Below, piece by piece: positions 47,331 to 59,925 of a stretch of DNA of 64,000 nucleotides; the stretch's first letter is position 1, and each line of letters starts with the position of its first letter. The notes beneath the pieces are model-generated. The model did no database searches and had not been told where the DNA came from. It was given only the letters and a program-made list of their open reading frames with translations. Origin of the DNA: Gigaspora rosea (Eukaryota > Glomeromycota > Glomeromycetes > Diversisporales > Gigasporaceae); NCBI GenBank assembly GCA_003550325.1, contig QKWP01000130.1:64492-128491 (forward strand), given 5' to 3'. Made by a program: the position numbers and the translations under genes.

Positions 47331-47545
47331 CACCCGTGCCAATTTCTATCGATAATAATAATCGATATATATCGATATTAATCGATATATATCGATACCC
47401 ATCACCCTGCTGATTTTTATTGATAATAGATATATATCGATATTAATTAATATATACCGATACCTATCACCCCTGCCGATTACTATTGATAATAATAATA
47501 ATTAATATATATCGATATTAATCGATATATATCGATATATATCTG
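47331..47545. repeat. ATCGATATAT satellite, left of the gap
   Basis: Runs of ATCGATATATATCGATATTA alternate with GATACCCATCACCC(T)GC phrases three times, at about 65-base spacing. A related array lies on the other side of the gap at 49780-50090. Confidence 0.75.
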
Positions 47546-47752
47546 ATATGATATCAATTAATAATTATTATATTCACATAATCATGTTTTTTGAACATTT
47601 TACAGGTTTTCACAAGTTTTCGCAAGTTTTCGCAATTTAATTATAAATTTCTTTTTATTTATTATTATTATATAATATTTTAATTTATTAAATATACAAT
47701 AATCACAAGTTTTCACTATTTAATATAAAATTTATTCTTTTATTATATATTA

Positions 47753-48326
47753 GGCCATATAAACTTAATTTTTTGGTTCTCATAACCTGGCCGGATCATA
47801 ATTTGAAAATTTTTTGAAAAAATTTTTTTATATGTTTTACTGTAATAGCCGGGTGGAATTTCAAAAAACTTTTTTTAAAAATTTTATAAAATTCAAAAAT
47901 TTTTATATATAAAATTTTTTAAATAAAGTCCAGGCAAGTGGGCATTACTTTATTTATTGCACTTTGCAAAAAGATGTGAACACTGCTGAACATTTTTTCA
48001 CCTGAGAATCAGAGATTTTATAGATTTTTTGAGATTTTATGAATTAAACCAATTTCAAAGAAATATAAACGTAATCAATCGAAATTATAAAGTAATAGAC
48101 AATCTGGAATCTCAGTAATTCTCGACCACTATCATCACTAAAATCACATATTCACATCTTTTTGCAAAACGCTATAATACTATAATGCTAGGTTATTATT
48201 TTTTAAAATTAAAATTTAAATTTTATAATTTAAAAAATTTTAAAAATTTTTAAATAAAAGTCCGGCCGGCTGGGTCATTTTTTTTATCTCATGTTATGAG
48301 ATCCAAAAAATTAACTTTATATGGCC
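47753..48326. mobile_element. Harbinger-type MITE with TTA flanks
   Basis: 574 bp; ends GGCCATATAAACTTAATTTT and (reverse complement) GGCCATATAAAGTTAATTTT, continuing TTGG.TCTCATAAC. TTA lies directly outside both ends (47750-47752, 48327-48329); a 3-base TWA duplication and GGC-type ends fit PIF/Harbinger. Inside, 47938-48195 is a second inverted-end element (GCACTTTGCAAAAAGATGTG / GCGTTTTGCAAAAAGATGTG). Confidence 0.75.
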
Positions 48327-48613
48327 TTATATTTTAAATATTACATATATTATATATTATTATAAAAAAAATAACAAAAAAAAATAAATCCAAAAAAAAC
48401 GAAACCAATAAAAATTAAAAAAATGAAAACAAAAAAAATAAACTATTATATTCTTTATATTCGCTCATATTCGCTTATATTCATTTATATTTGCTTATAT
48501 TCGCTACTTCTTGCAAAGTTCCAGAAAGTTAGGTCATTTTCTTGCAAAGTTCCGAAAGAAGTAAATAATAAAATAAAATAAAATAAAATTAAAAAAATAA
48601 GTAAAAAAAAAAA

Positions 48614-49605
48614 NNNNNNNNNNNNNNNNNNNNNNNNNNNNNNNNNNNNNNNNNNNNNNNNNNNNNNNNNNNNNNNNNNNNNNNNNNNNNNNNNNNNNNN
48701 NNNNNNNNNNNNNNNNNNNNNNNNNNNNNNNNNNNNNNNNNNNNNNNNNNNNNNNNNNNNNNNNNNNNNNNNNNNNNNNNNNNNNNNNNNNNNNNNNNNN
48801 NNNNNNNNNNNNNNNNNNNNNNNNNNNNNNNNNNNNNNNNNNNNNNNNNNNNNNNNNNNNNNNNNNNNNNNNNNNNNNNNNNNNNNNNNNNNNNNNNNNN
48901 NNNNNNNNNNNNNNNNNNNNNNNNNNNNNNNNNNNNNNNNNNNNNNNNNNNNNNNNNNNNNNNNNNNNNNNNNNNNNNNNNNNNNNNNNNNNNNNNNNNN
49001 NNNNNNNNNNNNNNNNNNNNNNNNNNNNNNNNNNNNNNNNNNNNNNNNNNNNNNNNNNNNNNNNNNNNNNNNNNNNNNNNNNNNNNNNNNNNNNNNNNNN
49101 NNNNNNNNNNNNNNNNNNNNNNNNNNNNNNNNNNNNNNNNNNNNNNNNNNNNNNNNNNNNNNNNNNNNNNNNNNNNNNNNNNNNNNNNNNNNNNNNNNNN
49201 NNNNNNNNNNNNNNNNNNNNNNNNNNNNNNNNNNNNNNNNNNNNNNNNNNNNNNNNNNNNNNNNNNNNNNNNNNNNNNNNNNNNNNNNNNNNNNNNNNNN
49301 NNNNNNNNNNNNNNNNNNNNNNNNNNNNNNNNNNNNNNNNNNNNNNNNNNNNNNNNNNNNNNNNNNNNNNNNNNNNNNNNNNNNNNNNNNNNNNNNNNNN
49401 NNNNNNNNNNNNNNNNNNNNNNNNNNNNNNNNNNNNNNNNNNNNNNNNNNNNNNNNNNNNNNNNNNNNNNNNNNNNNNNNNNNNNNNNNNNNNNNNNNNN
49501 NNNNNNNNNNNNNNNNNNNNNNNNNNNNNNNNNNNNNNNNNNNNNNNNNNNNNNNNNNNNNNNNNNNNNNNNNNNNNNNNNNNNNNNNNNNNNNNNNNNN
49601 NNNNN
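48614..49605. other. Assembly gap (N)
   Basis: 992 undetermined bases between an A-run and a T-run. Nothing can be said about its content. Confidence 1.
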
Positions 49606-49779
49606 CGGGCTTTTTTTTTTTTTTCTTATGCCAGTTTTCTTTATTTTGTCTTTCTCTTTTTTTTTAACATACTTTTTTTTGAAATTTTACTTTTTTTTTT
49701 TTTTTATTTGGTGATCCGAGTTGAAATTTTTGTGACACAGTCAAAACAATATGCAATCGTTAAAGATCTGCTAATCGTC

Positions 49780-50090
49780 ATATATCGGTTTAAATAATTA
49801 TGATTATAATTGATTTATAAATATATATCGTTTTAAAATAATTATGATTATAATCGATTTATAGATATATAACGATTTAATATAAAAAAATGATATATAT
49901 CGATTATAGATATATATCGATTTTTATCCAATTAATCAGTATATAACGATATTATGATATATATCGATTATAGATATATATCGATTTTTATCCAATTAAT
50001 CGATATATATAATGATATTTTAATCGATATATAACGATATTATATAATCGATATAAAACAATTAAGTGCTATATATCGATCAATATCTAT
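49780..50090. repeat. ATCGATATAT satellite, right of the gap
   Basis: Degenerate units of the type ATAGATATATATCGATTTTT and TTAATCGATATATAACGATA, in both orientations because the unit is nearly palindromic. Related to 47331-47545. Confidence 0.7.
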
Positions 50091-50138
50091 GTATAAAATT
50101 TTCTGATGAATATAAGGATGTAATAGATGAACCCTTTA

Positions 50139-50727
50139 TAGTGTGGGACAGTATAAACCAACACCCCATGCCAAATTTTGAAATAAATACTCAATTCTGA
50201 TTGGCTAATATAATAAAATCAATTGTGATTGGTCAAAAATTACATATGAATTTCTTTTTTTTATATGGAGATAAGTCAATAGAAAAAGGACAAATTTTTT
50301 CTAAGTAAAAGTTTTCTTGACTTTAAGCTTAAATATTTTAACAACTATCTTAATAATTTAATACTTTTTTTTTATTTTAATTCCATATAATTTCAAGATT
50401 AAAATAAAAAAATTTTTAGCATATTTGATTAAATAGTTGTCAAGATATTTTACTTTAAAAATTAAAAAAATTTTACTAAAAATAATTTTCCCTTTTCTAC
50501 TGACTCACCCCATATATTAAATGCCAAATTTTCAATTTTATAGTAAACTTTAAAATGATATAACTTCTTAAAATTAAAATAAAATAAAAAACTTTTTTAG
50601 CCAAATTATAGCTTAGACTTAAAGCTACAAATTGTTTAATTTTTTTTTTTAAAAAAATTTATTGTTTAGTTATATCAATTTTTGTAAAATACATATAAAA
50701 GGTGTTGGTTTATAGTATCTCGCACTG
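50139..50727. mobile_element. Tc1/mariner-type MITE, 589 bp
   Basis: Ends TAGTGTGGGACAGTATAAAC and (reverse complement) CAGTGCGAGATACTATAAAC, both followed by CAACACC; TA at 50137-50138 and 50728-50729. The interior contains an inverted AATTTTAATTCCAT / AATTAAAATAAAA block. A CAGTG start and TA target fit Tc1/mariner. Confidence 0.85.
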
Positions 50728-51253
50728 TATGAGCATGGAATTTGATATAAAAATTGGATAATTAACATTTGATTTACTATATGGATTACATTTGGAACTC
50801 CTAAAAATAGACATGTCTCTTAACTAATATCAGCGAATTATATATATATAATTTTATATAAGATATTATGGCCTATAATATTGCAAAAATCTTACAATCA
50901 ACGCAGTATATTATATAATATATTTCATTATATTACGGTTATATTATCAGTTATGGTATTTATTTCAAAATATTTTGAAATATATTGCATAATATTGTGA
51001 AATAGATCAAATAAAATAAATGCAAACTACTCTATTACAGGGGTTGCAGGAGGCATATTTTGTGATTTTTTTACATTATTTTGCAATATTTTGCAGATTT
51101 TTGCAAATTTTCAAAATTTTTTAAAAAATAAATAAATGATATATATATTCATATAATTATGCTTTTTTGCAAGTTTTTGTATTATTTCAGAGTTTCACAA
51201 TTAAATATAAATTTTATATTTTTTTATTTATTATTATTATATATTATATTTAA

Positions 51254-51794
51254 TTCGTGATCCGTATACCAAACAGTGAAAATCTATAGTTATATATGGG
51301 GAAAATCAATTATTGTTTATCAAATTTCTGGAATCTGGCACTGTTAGAGCAATAACGAATTTTTTTACTAAGCTAACCTTCCTTCTTCACTAAACAAAAG
51401 TTGTAGAGACATTCTTCTGATTCTAATGGTGGTAATATCGTTAAAATTGACCCAGTAGATCACAAGATATCGTTGAAAAATGTTTCACGACCATATAGAG
51501 TTTCAATGTAAACAATATTATTGTTTACATAGAAACTCTATATGTTCGCGAAATGTTTTTTAACGATAACTTGTGATCTACTGAGCCAATTTTAATGATT
51601 TTACTACTACTAGAATCGCAAGAATGTCTCTACAACTTTTGTTTAGTGAAGAAGGAAGGTTAGCTTAGTAAAAAAATTTGTTATTGCTCTGACAGTGCCA
51701 GATTCCAGAAATTTGATAAACAAATAATTGATTTTCCCTAATTTTACTATATATGGTAGTATATACAGCCCCTGTTTGGTATACGGATCACGAA
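51254..51794. mobile_element. Foldback element, 541 bp, nearly perfect palindrome
   Basis: Ends TTCGTGATCCGTATACCAAA and its inverse, with TTAA directly outside both (51250-51253, 51795-51798). Arms of about 260 bases match almost throughout (for example AAGCTAACCTTCCTTCTTCA and TGAAGAAGGAAGGTTAGCTT), folding at TGTAAACAATATTATTGTTT ACA near 51518. The TTAA flank would fit a piggyBac-type target but could also be part of the ends. Half copy at 11699-11993. Confidence 0.9.
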
Positions 51795-51935
51795 TTAAAT
51801 ATTTTTAATTAATATTACATATTTTATTATATATTATATTTTAATTATTATACATTCTTTACAGTATTATTTTTACATTATTACATATTATTTTGACTAC
51901 TTAGTAATTTTCTTATCTAATTCTATTACTATATA

Positions 51936-52130
51936 CTGTCTTCCTTCTCTATAATTACGCAGTCCATATCATACAAATTGTGTGATTGTATAAAGGTCTT
52001 TATTATGATGTGCTTATAAAAGTTATTTTTTTATAATTTTATTAGTAAAGTAGTTCAGATTTTGTGTGATTTATAAAAGGTTTTACTATGATGTGATTAT
52101 GAAGAAGGTGACTATATAGAAGAAAGACAA
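51936..52130. mobile_element. TA-flanked MITE (CAGTC-CTCCT family, diverged)
   Basis: 195 bp; ends CTGTCTTCCTTCTCTATAAT and (reverse complement) TTGTCTTTCTTCTATATAGT; TA at 51934-51935 and 52131-52132. A repeated TTTACTATGATGTG.TTAT phrase lies inside. Confidence 0.7.
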
Positions 52131-52299
52131 TACAAAAAACTAGCCTATATACTTATTTTCATTTACTCCATAGTTAGCTATTATTTTCGCTCCTTTGTTT
52201 TATTGTCTTTGCTTTGGCTATTTTTTTTGTTTTGGCTATAACCTTTATTTTATTCTCTTTTTTTAAATATTTCAAAGAAGTAAAAAAAAAACAAAAAAA

Positions 52300-53215
52300 A
52301 ACATTTCTTAGAAGTGTTAGTGTTCTTGCAAATTGCTGGAAAAATCTAGTATATTCATGCAAAGTATTAAAGAAGTTAAAGCTGGTGTTCTTGTAAAGTG
52401 CCAGAAAGGTTACAAAGTTTCGAAGAAGTCAGGAATAAATAAAATAAAATAAAGATTAAAAAAAATAAGTAAAAAAAAAAAACAAACAAAAAAACAAAAA
52501 GTGTAAGCAAATTAATAAAAAAAAAATAACCAAAGCCCCAAATCTTCATTTTTCTAAAGTAAGTGTTCACGTTCTTGCAAATTCAAAAATTGCAAAAGCT
52601 GGGTTAATGTTTTTGCAAAATGTTAAAAAAGTTGCGAAATGCCAAAAAGTCTAGGTTGGTTTTCTTAAAAAGCACTTGAAAATAAGGATTATTTTCTCAC
52701 AAAGTGCTGGAATAAAATAAATTAAAAAAACAAAATTAAAAAAAACCCCAAAACCAAAAACCAAAAACTAATTATGTCAAATAAAAAAATAAATAAAATT
52801 TTAACTAAACCTTTATTTCTTTAAAGAAGCATTCTTGGAAATTTAGAAATTGCTAAAAATCAGTCATGTGCAGTGTCTGAAATTGGGTCACAGAGTCTGC
52901 AGAATATAACAAATTTTAAATTTTTGCAACCAAAATCTGAAGTGCATGTGCAAATTCTGCACATAAATTTGCAAATTTTACTTATAAATTTTGATTAAAT
53001 GCTTATACACACAACTAAATTTTTATAAATTTTTATAATTCACAACTATTTTTTTTATTTAGTTGCAGCTCACAACTAATTTAAAAATTGAATTTTAAAC
53101 ACTAGTTATGTGTTCTTGCAAAGTGTTAGAAGTTTGGGTTGCTTGCACAAGGTTTTGAATAGTTGTTTGTTTTCTTGTAAAGTGCTAAAATAAAAATAAA
53201 ATTAAAACATTAAAA
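52300..53215. repeat. Degenerate TTCTTGCAAAGTGC repeats with A-rich spacers
   Basis: The phrase GT(G)TTCTTGCAAAGTGC.AGAAA recurs about ten times, separated by AAAATAAAATAAA runs. Similar text ends just left of the gap (48505-48613), so the two may belong to one array. No gene. Confidence 0.6.
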
Positions 53216-53656
53216 AATAAATATATAAATAAAAATAAAAAAAATAAAATAAAAACAAAAAACAAATGAAAACAAAAAACAAAATAAAAATAAAAAATAA
53301 AATAAAAACAAAAAAGCGAAAAAAAACAAACCAGAAAATCTAATTATAAACAAAAGATTTAATCTGATCTTGTAGTACAGAATTTGAATATCATTAAACT
53401 ATTTTGAACTATTTTGAAAAATTAGTCTAATGCGCGATCCAGGTTACAGATTTACTAATCTAGATTGGTTTCTAGACCTAAAATATTTTGAAAGGGGTTC
53501 CAAATATTTTATAGTATATTTCGAAATATTTCAAAATTACTTACAAAATATTTTGAAATTTTGATATTTCAAAATATTTTGAAATATATTAAAAATATTT
53601 TGCTTATGTAAGACCTTATATAAAATTACGCTATTATTAATTTGCTAATAAATATA

Positions 53657-55813
53657 GAGACTTGTTATTGCCACCCGCACTTTTGTTAATGCCACCCCCT
53701 ATCCCAGAATCCAGCCCATTTCCGGACCACTTCCGGTCTTTCCGAACAACTTCTGACCTAAATCATGTGATCCAAGCCACAAAACAAGGTTACATGACCA
53801 ATAAAATTTGACTCAAAGCTATTTGTTACACAAAATTGTGATGCATAGTTTGTATAACCTTTTTATCCAATCAATTTATAGACTGGGATCCTAGGTCCGG
53901 TCTGGGTCTATATAGAATTTTATTAATAAAATTTTACAAATTCCTAAAATTCGCAAATTTTTATTAATTAATTCTAATTTAATGCACTAAGTAAACTTAT
54001 TTAGCACCTAAAAATACACCAAATCGGCTATGTTTTATTTTACTTGAAATTTGGAGAACAGATGTATAATTTTGGATTTTTGATCAAAAAAGTCAAATTT
54101 AAGCATCTTTTCTCCAAATTTCAAATAAAATAAAAACAACGCAGCCGATTTAATGTGTTTTTAGATGCTGGTCAAGCTTACTTATTTCATTAATTTAGAA
54201 TTAATTAGTAAACTTTATGAATTATAAGATTTTATAGAATTTTATTAATAAAATTCTATAAAATCTTATGATTCATAAAGTTTTACTAATTAATTCTAAC
54301 TTATTGCACTTAGTAAACTTGTTTAGCACCTTAAAATACACCAAATCGGCTATATTGTTTTTATTTTACTTGAAATTTGGAGAAAAGGTGCTTAAATTTG
54401 ACTTTTTTTATCAAAAATCAAAAATTATGCATCTATTCTCCAAATTTCAAGTAAAATAAAAACAACATAGCTAATTTGATGTATTTTTAGGTGCTGAACA
54501 AGATTACTTAGTACATTAATTTAGAATTAATTAGTAAAATTTTATGAATCATAAGATTTTATAGAATTTTATTAATAAAATTCTATAAAATATTATTATT
54601 CATAAAATTTTACTAATTAATTCTAAAATTAATGCACTTAGTAAACTTGTTCATCACCTAAAAATATATCAAATTGGCTATGTTGTTTTTATTTTACTTG
54701 AAATTTGGAGAACAGATGCATAATTTTGGATTTTTGATCAAAAAAGTCAAATTTAAGCATCTTTTCTCCAAATTTCAAGTAAAATAAAAACAACACAGCC
54801 GATTTAATGTATTTTTAGGTGCTGAACAAGTTTACTTAGTGCATTAAGTTAGAATTAATTAGTAAAATTTTATGAATCATAAGATTTTATAGAATTTTAT
54901 TAATAAAATTCTATAAAATCTTATGATTCATAAAATTTTACTAATTAATTCTAACTTAATGCACTAAGTAAACTTGTTCAGCACCTAAAAATACATCAAA
55001 TCGGCAGGGTTGTTTTTATTTTACTTGAAATTTGGAGAAAAGATGCTTAAATTTGACTTTTTTGATCAAAAATCCAAAATTATGCATCTTTTCTCCAAAT
55101 TTCAAGTAAAATAAAAACAACCCTGCCGATTTAATGTATTTTTAGGTGCTGAACAAGTTTACTTAGTGCATTTTGTTAGAATTAATTAATAAAAATTTGT
55201 GAATTATAAGATTTTATAGAATTTTATTAATAAAATTCTATAAAATCTTATGATTTATAAAATTTTACTAATTAATTCTAATTTAATGCACTAAGTAAAC
55301 TTGTTTAGCATCTAAAAATATATTAAATCGGCTGTGTTGTTTTTATTTTACTTGAAATTTGGAGAAAAGATGCTTAAATTTGACTTTTTTGATCACAAAT
55401 CCAAAATTATGCATCTGTTCTCCAAAATTTTAAGTAAAATAAAAAACAACTTAGCCGATTTGGTGTATTTTTAGGTGCTAAACAAGTTTACTTAGTGCAT
55501 TAAATTAGAATTAATTAATAAGAATTTGTGAATTTTAAGAATTTGTAGAATTTTATTAATAAAATTCTATATAGACCCGGACTGTACCTAGGACCCCAGT
55601 CTATAAATTGATTGGATAAAAAAGTTACACAAATATGCACCACAAATTTGTGTAACCAAATAGCTTTGAGACAAATTCTATTGGTCATGTGACCTTGTTT
55701 TGTGGCTTGGGTCACATGATTTAGACTAGAAGTGGTCCGAAAAGGCCGGAAATGGGCCGGATTCCGGGTAGGGGTGGCATTAACAAAAGTGGGGGGTGGC
55801 AATAACAAATCTC
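53657..55813. mobile_element. Giant palindrome built from tandem palindromic units
   Basis: Outer inverted ends of about 260 bases: GAGACTTGTTATTGCCACCC, TTTTGTTAATGCCACCCC and CAAGCCACAAAACAAGGT.ACATGACC at the left, their inverses at the right. TA lies outside both ends (53655-53656, 55814-55815), fitting a Tc1/mariner-type element. Between the arms are five units of about 327 bp. Each contains AAATCGGC.GTGTTGTTTTTATTTTA, CTTGAAATTTGGAGAA.AGAT, a TTTTTGATCAAAAA dyad, the inverse of the preceding words, and an AATTTTATTAATAAAATT dyad. Dyad centres fall at about 53925, 54083, 54246, 54410, 54574, 54737, 54901, 55065, 55229, 55392 and 55557. No coding capacity is seen. Confidence 0.9.
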
Positions 55814-55815
55814 TA

Positions 55816-57843
55816 AATATATTATTCATTTTAATTAATAATAAAAAATTTTTTAAACACCCTAAGACAAGTATGATATACAATAATGTATTTGAGAAAC
55901 AATTAAATCCATAAAAATCATATATCGATTATTTTAAAATATGATTTTCTAATTTGGCATATTGTTGAACTATATTTTTGTATTTGTTATGCTATTTTAT
56001 AATTTTTACAGAGCTATTCCAAAATTTTTAGGCTGGGATATATTAGATCTAAATTAGCCTTTAGTCCTAGTTGCTAGCAAGTTCTATAGCAAAATTATTA
56101 GCTAAGCATTTTTTACTTAATAAATAGATATAATTTATTAGTAAAGTATTTTATAATTTTGGGCAAACTTGATTAATTCTAATCTAGCTGACTATAATTC
56201 TGAGGCACTTTAATATATTCTGACCAGAATTTGGAAACTCTTTTGTATAAGTTGCTATTTAATACTCTATGGTTCTTTTAGCTTTTTGATATACTTTATT
56301 TTTTTTTAGAAGGTATTATAGCTATCTCTTTTTTTTTATTTATAGAATAGTTCAATCTGTTCTGTATCATTTCAACTCAAACAGAAAGATCCCAAATTTC
56401 TGGTCAGAATGTATTAAAATTCTGGTTAGCAAAGTTAAAATAATCAATTTTGTCTAGAATCACTAAAAAGTTTACTAATGCAACTATAACTGTTTATTTA
56501 AGTGAAAAGTATCTAGCTGATAATTTTGCTATAAAACCTGCTAACCACTTGGACTAAGGGCTAATATAAATTCAACTAAAAATTTTAGTATTATCCTATA
56601 AAAATTGTTAATTCACAATTAGATTAATTTCAAATTTACCTATATATATAAATTATTTTTAAATTTTAAAACAATATATATACATACATATATTATTTAT
56701 TTTTAATTAATAAAAAATTAAAAAAATAAAATTACATAACCAAAGCAATAAAAATTATATAACTATTAATAAAATTACTTATATTATAAATTTTTTTTGC
56801 ATAATAACAAATGTTAAAAATAATATAAAATTTCATACAAAGAAATTTAAAAAAAATAAAAATGTAAATTTGCTTAAATTATGGTTATATTAAAAAAACT
56901 GCTTTTTAAATTTAAATAAAAACATTAAATAATCAATAAAAAAAGGCACAATATTGGCACAATAGTAAAAAATTTATATGACTAAAAATTTTACATTAAT
57001 ATAGAACTTGTATATAGTAAATTCTTTTGAGCCTGCTACTTCTCTTTTTCTTGTAAAGTGTAATATTAGATTTCATTTGAATTACTACCTGAATTGATAA
57101 TTTCAATAATTTCAGAACTAATGTACTTTAAAATGTTTAGAGTACTCTAGCCATAGCAAAAAAAGTTTAAATAGATTACTAATTAAGCCAATCAGAATGG
57201 ATATAAATATTATACCAATTCTAATCTGGTTATAAACCCTGATTTTACCAGCAAATTGATTTTTTTTGTTTACAATTGATGTTTTTTGTCTTATTTTCTT
57301 TTTTTATTATTTTTTGCTAGTTTAGTGAACGTTGATTTTAGGGCTATATACTAAGCTCAGGTAATTTAATTACTAACTTCAATATTAGTAATATTAATGT
57401 TAACATAACTTTATTAATATTTTGGTGCTTTTTTGCATTTTTTAAGGGCATTTTTTTGTTATTATTTTAATGCTTCTTTTATTATTTTTTGGAGCTTTTT
57501 CTAATACTTTTTGGCATTGCTTACATTATTATTTCAAAAATTTTAGTTTTATTTTTTGCATTTTTTAATACTTTTTTAACTTCTTTCATCATTTTTTGGT
57601 GCTTTTTTTAATGTTCTTTAGTATTTTTTTTTATCATTATTTTGGTGCTTTAATTTTTTTTGGTGCTTATTTTGTTGTTTATTTGGCACTTTCAGTTGTT
57701 GCTATATTTTTTATTGCTTTGAATATTTATTGTTGCTTCAATTTTTTGTATGAATATTAGTATTAACATTTATATAAATATTAAAGTTAATATTAATACT
57801 TATATTTGTATTAATATTAATACAAACATTAGTATTAATATTA
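55816..57843. other. Intergenic; T-rich TTTTGGTGCTTTT repeats
   Basis: 57415-57700 repeats TTTTTTGGTGCTTTTTT-like phrases about eight times. A hexamer TTAATA tract begins at 57750. No gene. Confidence 0.45.
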
Positions 57844-58216
57844 GGATTAATTGATTTGTAACCGTAGGTTACAGAATAAATTTATAACCGTAAATACTAA
57901 GATCAGGTATAATGTGACTATCAAACCAAACTTTCTATAAAAATAAAACTGTGCGATTAAGGTTAGGGTTAGAGTGAGGCTTGGTGTAAGGCTTTGGGTT
58001 AAATGAGGGCTTTAGTTACATTAAAATTTAGCAAGGAATTTTTTTTTAGAAACCGAAAAGTAGTTTCATATGTGAATTTTTGATTTAGAAGCAATTTTTG
58101 GCAAAACAAATGTTTGTTTTGACTTTTTCAAATGTGTAATGTTACACCTGATCTTAGAATTTGATTGGCATGTTGGAATGGGTTACAGTAACCGTGGTTA
58201 TAAATTAATTAATCCT
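57844..58216. mobile_element. MITE with GGATTAATT ends and TTAGGG-like tract
   Basis: About 373 bp; ends GGATTAATTGATTTGTAACC and (reverse complement) GGATTAATTAATTTATAACC, continuing to GTTAC(A)G. GATCAGGTATAATGTGACTA and its inverted partner AATGTTACACCTGATCTTAG lie further in. Interior GATTAAGGTTAGGGTTAGAG. Decayed copy at 37407-37640. Confidence 0.75.
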
Positions 58217-58419
58217 TAATATTATTAAAATCCATACTAATATTAATACTAATATTTATACTAATGTTAATATGAACATTCTTATATAATATTTATTAAA
58301 TTATTGATTGTAATAAGAAAAAAAATATATAAAAAATTATAATAAATTGTTAATATTTAATAAAATATAAATTATTAACTAGATATAATTGTAATAATAA
58401 AAAGAAAATAACTAATATT

Positions 58420-58710
58420 CACTACAGGTGATTATTATCTATTTTTATTAAATAAAAGTTAAATTTTTTAATATTAGAGTAAGGGTAAGGCTAAAGATTA
58501 AAATAGAGGTTTATATATAGTAAAATTTAACAAGGAATTTTTTTTTTGCATAAAAAAAAGTAGTTTTATAGGCAAGTTTTTAGGTTAGAAGCAATTTTAG
58601 CAATTTTTAAAAATTTCTTTGTTTTTGTTACACAAAAATTGATTTACATGTTACACCTGATCCTGAATTTTAATTGGCAAATTGACTACAGGTGATAATC
58701 ACCTGTGGTG
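58420..58710. mobile_element. MITE with CACYACAGGTGATTAT ends
   Basis: 291 bp; ends CACTACAGGTGATTATTATC and (reverse complement) CACCACAGGTGATTATCACC. The interior has AGAGTAAGGGTAAGGCTAAAG and TGTTACACCTGATCCTGAAT. Relative at 29402-29690. Target duplication unclear. Confidence 0.7.
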
Positions 58711-58779
58711 TAAATTAGAAATATTCTAATAAAAATTATAATTTATTAAAAAAATAAAAACTTTTCTTGCAAAATTTTG

Positions 58780-59165
58780 ATATACAAATATTAGTATTAA
58801 TATTAGTATTAATATTAATATAATCATTAGTAATATTAATATAAATGTTAATATTAATATTAAATGAACATTAGTATAAACATTTATATTAATATTAATA
58901 TTAACTTTCATATTAACATTAATACAAACATTCATATAAACTTTTGTATTAGCATTCATATTAACATTAATACGAACGTTAATATTAATATTAATATGGA
59001 TGTTTGTATAAATGTTAATATAAACTATTAATATTAACAATATTAATATTCATATTAACATTAATACAAACATTCATATAAATGTTTGTATTAACATTTA
59101 TATTAATATTAATATAAATGTTTAATACAAATGTTTATATAGATGTTTATATAAAAATTAATATA
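58780..59165. repeat. Hexamer minisatellite (AAYATT/AATRTT)
   Basis: Six-base units AATATT, AACATT, AATGTT, AAACATT and similar, differing mainly by transitions. It resumes at about 60775-61092 and 62191-62240, so one array appears to have been split by later insertions. Open frames across it (for example INININV-like text) are translations of the repeat, not genes. Confidence 0.8.
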
Positions 59166-59320
59166 AGGTAGCTGCACGATGCTGTCATGCAAAACCAGGA
59201 ATGAAAGAATTAATAGACTGTATTAGAAGTTTTAAAAAATGAAATGTTTAACAGTTTATTAATACTAATTAATAAACTATGTACATCTTAGTTTACATGT
59301 GTATGGTACAAAGTTGGCAT

Positions 59321-59571
59321 TAGTGTATAAAATAACATGATAAAAATCCGGATCTACCGTTTTTTATATTGCATATACCGGTAATTTAAAATTGAGCTGG
59401 TGCAACAAACGGTGCATGATCCGGAATTTTTGAAGTAACCGGTGCGTGCATCTATGTGCCCCCAATGATCTGATGATCATTTTCTACTAATGCAGATTTT
59501 TTTTTTGAACTGGTATTTTTTATATAACAGGTGCATGTACCGGTAAATTAAAATTTCTATTTTAAACACTG
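59321..59571. mobile_element. hAT-type MITE, CpG-rich copy
   Basis: 251 bp; ends TAGTGTATAAAATA and (reverse complement) CAGTGTTTAAAATAG; perfect 8-bp target duplication GTTGGCAT at 59313-59320 and 59572-59579. It is the sister of 63685-63940 in opposite orientation and keeps about eight CpGs (ACCGGTGCGTGCATC and others). Confidence 0.92.
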
Positions 59572-59925
59572 GTTGGCATACGAAAAATTAATCTCGTGTA
59601 ACTTTAAATGTGGAATTATTCTATTTGCAGTAAACTAAAAAAAAATAAAAAAAATAAAAATAAAAAAATCCACCCATTCGTCCGAATTTTGAAATCCTTG
59701 TAATACAAAACGAAAAATCAACTTTTGTATAGCCTAATAAAAGAACATATAAAAATCAGTAACAAAACATAACAGTAACTTAAAGATCAATATGCATGGC
59801 ACAAGATAACGACCATCCAATCAACAGTACCAATAGTAAAACATTATAAAAAACAAGCCCCCATATTAATACAATTACAAATTAAGTTTGAAAAATATAA
59901 ATTCGGTACTGTACCAATAAAATAA

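Noticed and set aside
58726..59040. 104-residue minus-strand frame rich in INININV
   Set aside because: It is the translation of a hexamer minisatellite, which is open in several frames for trivial reasons.
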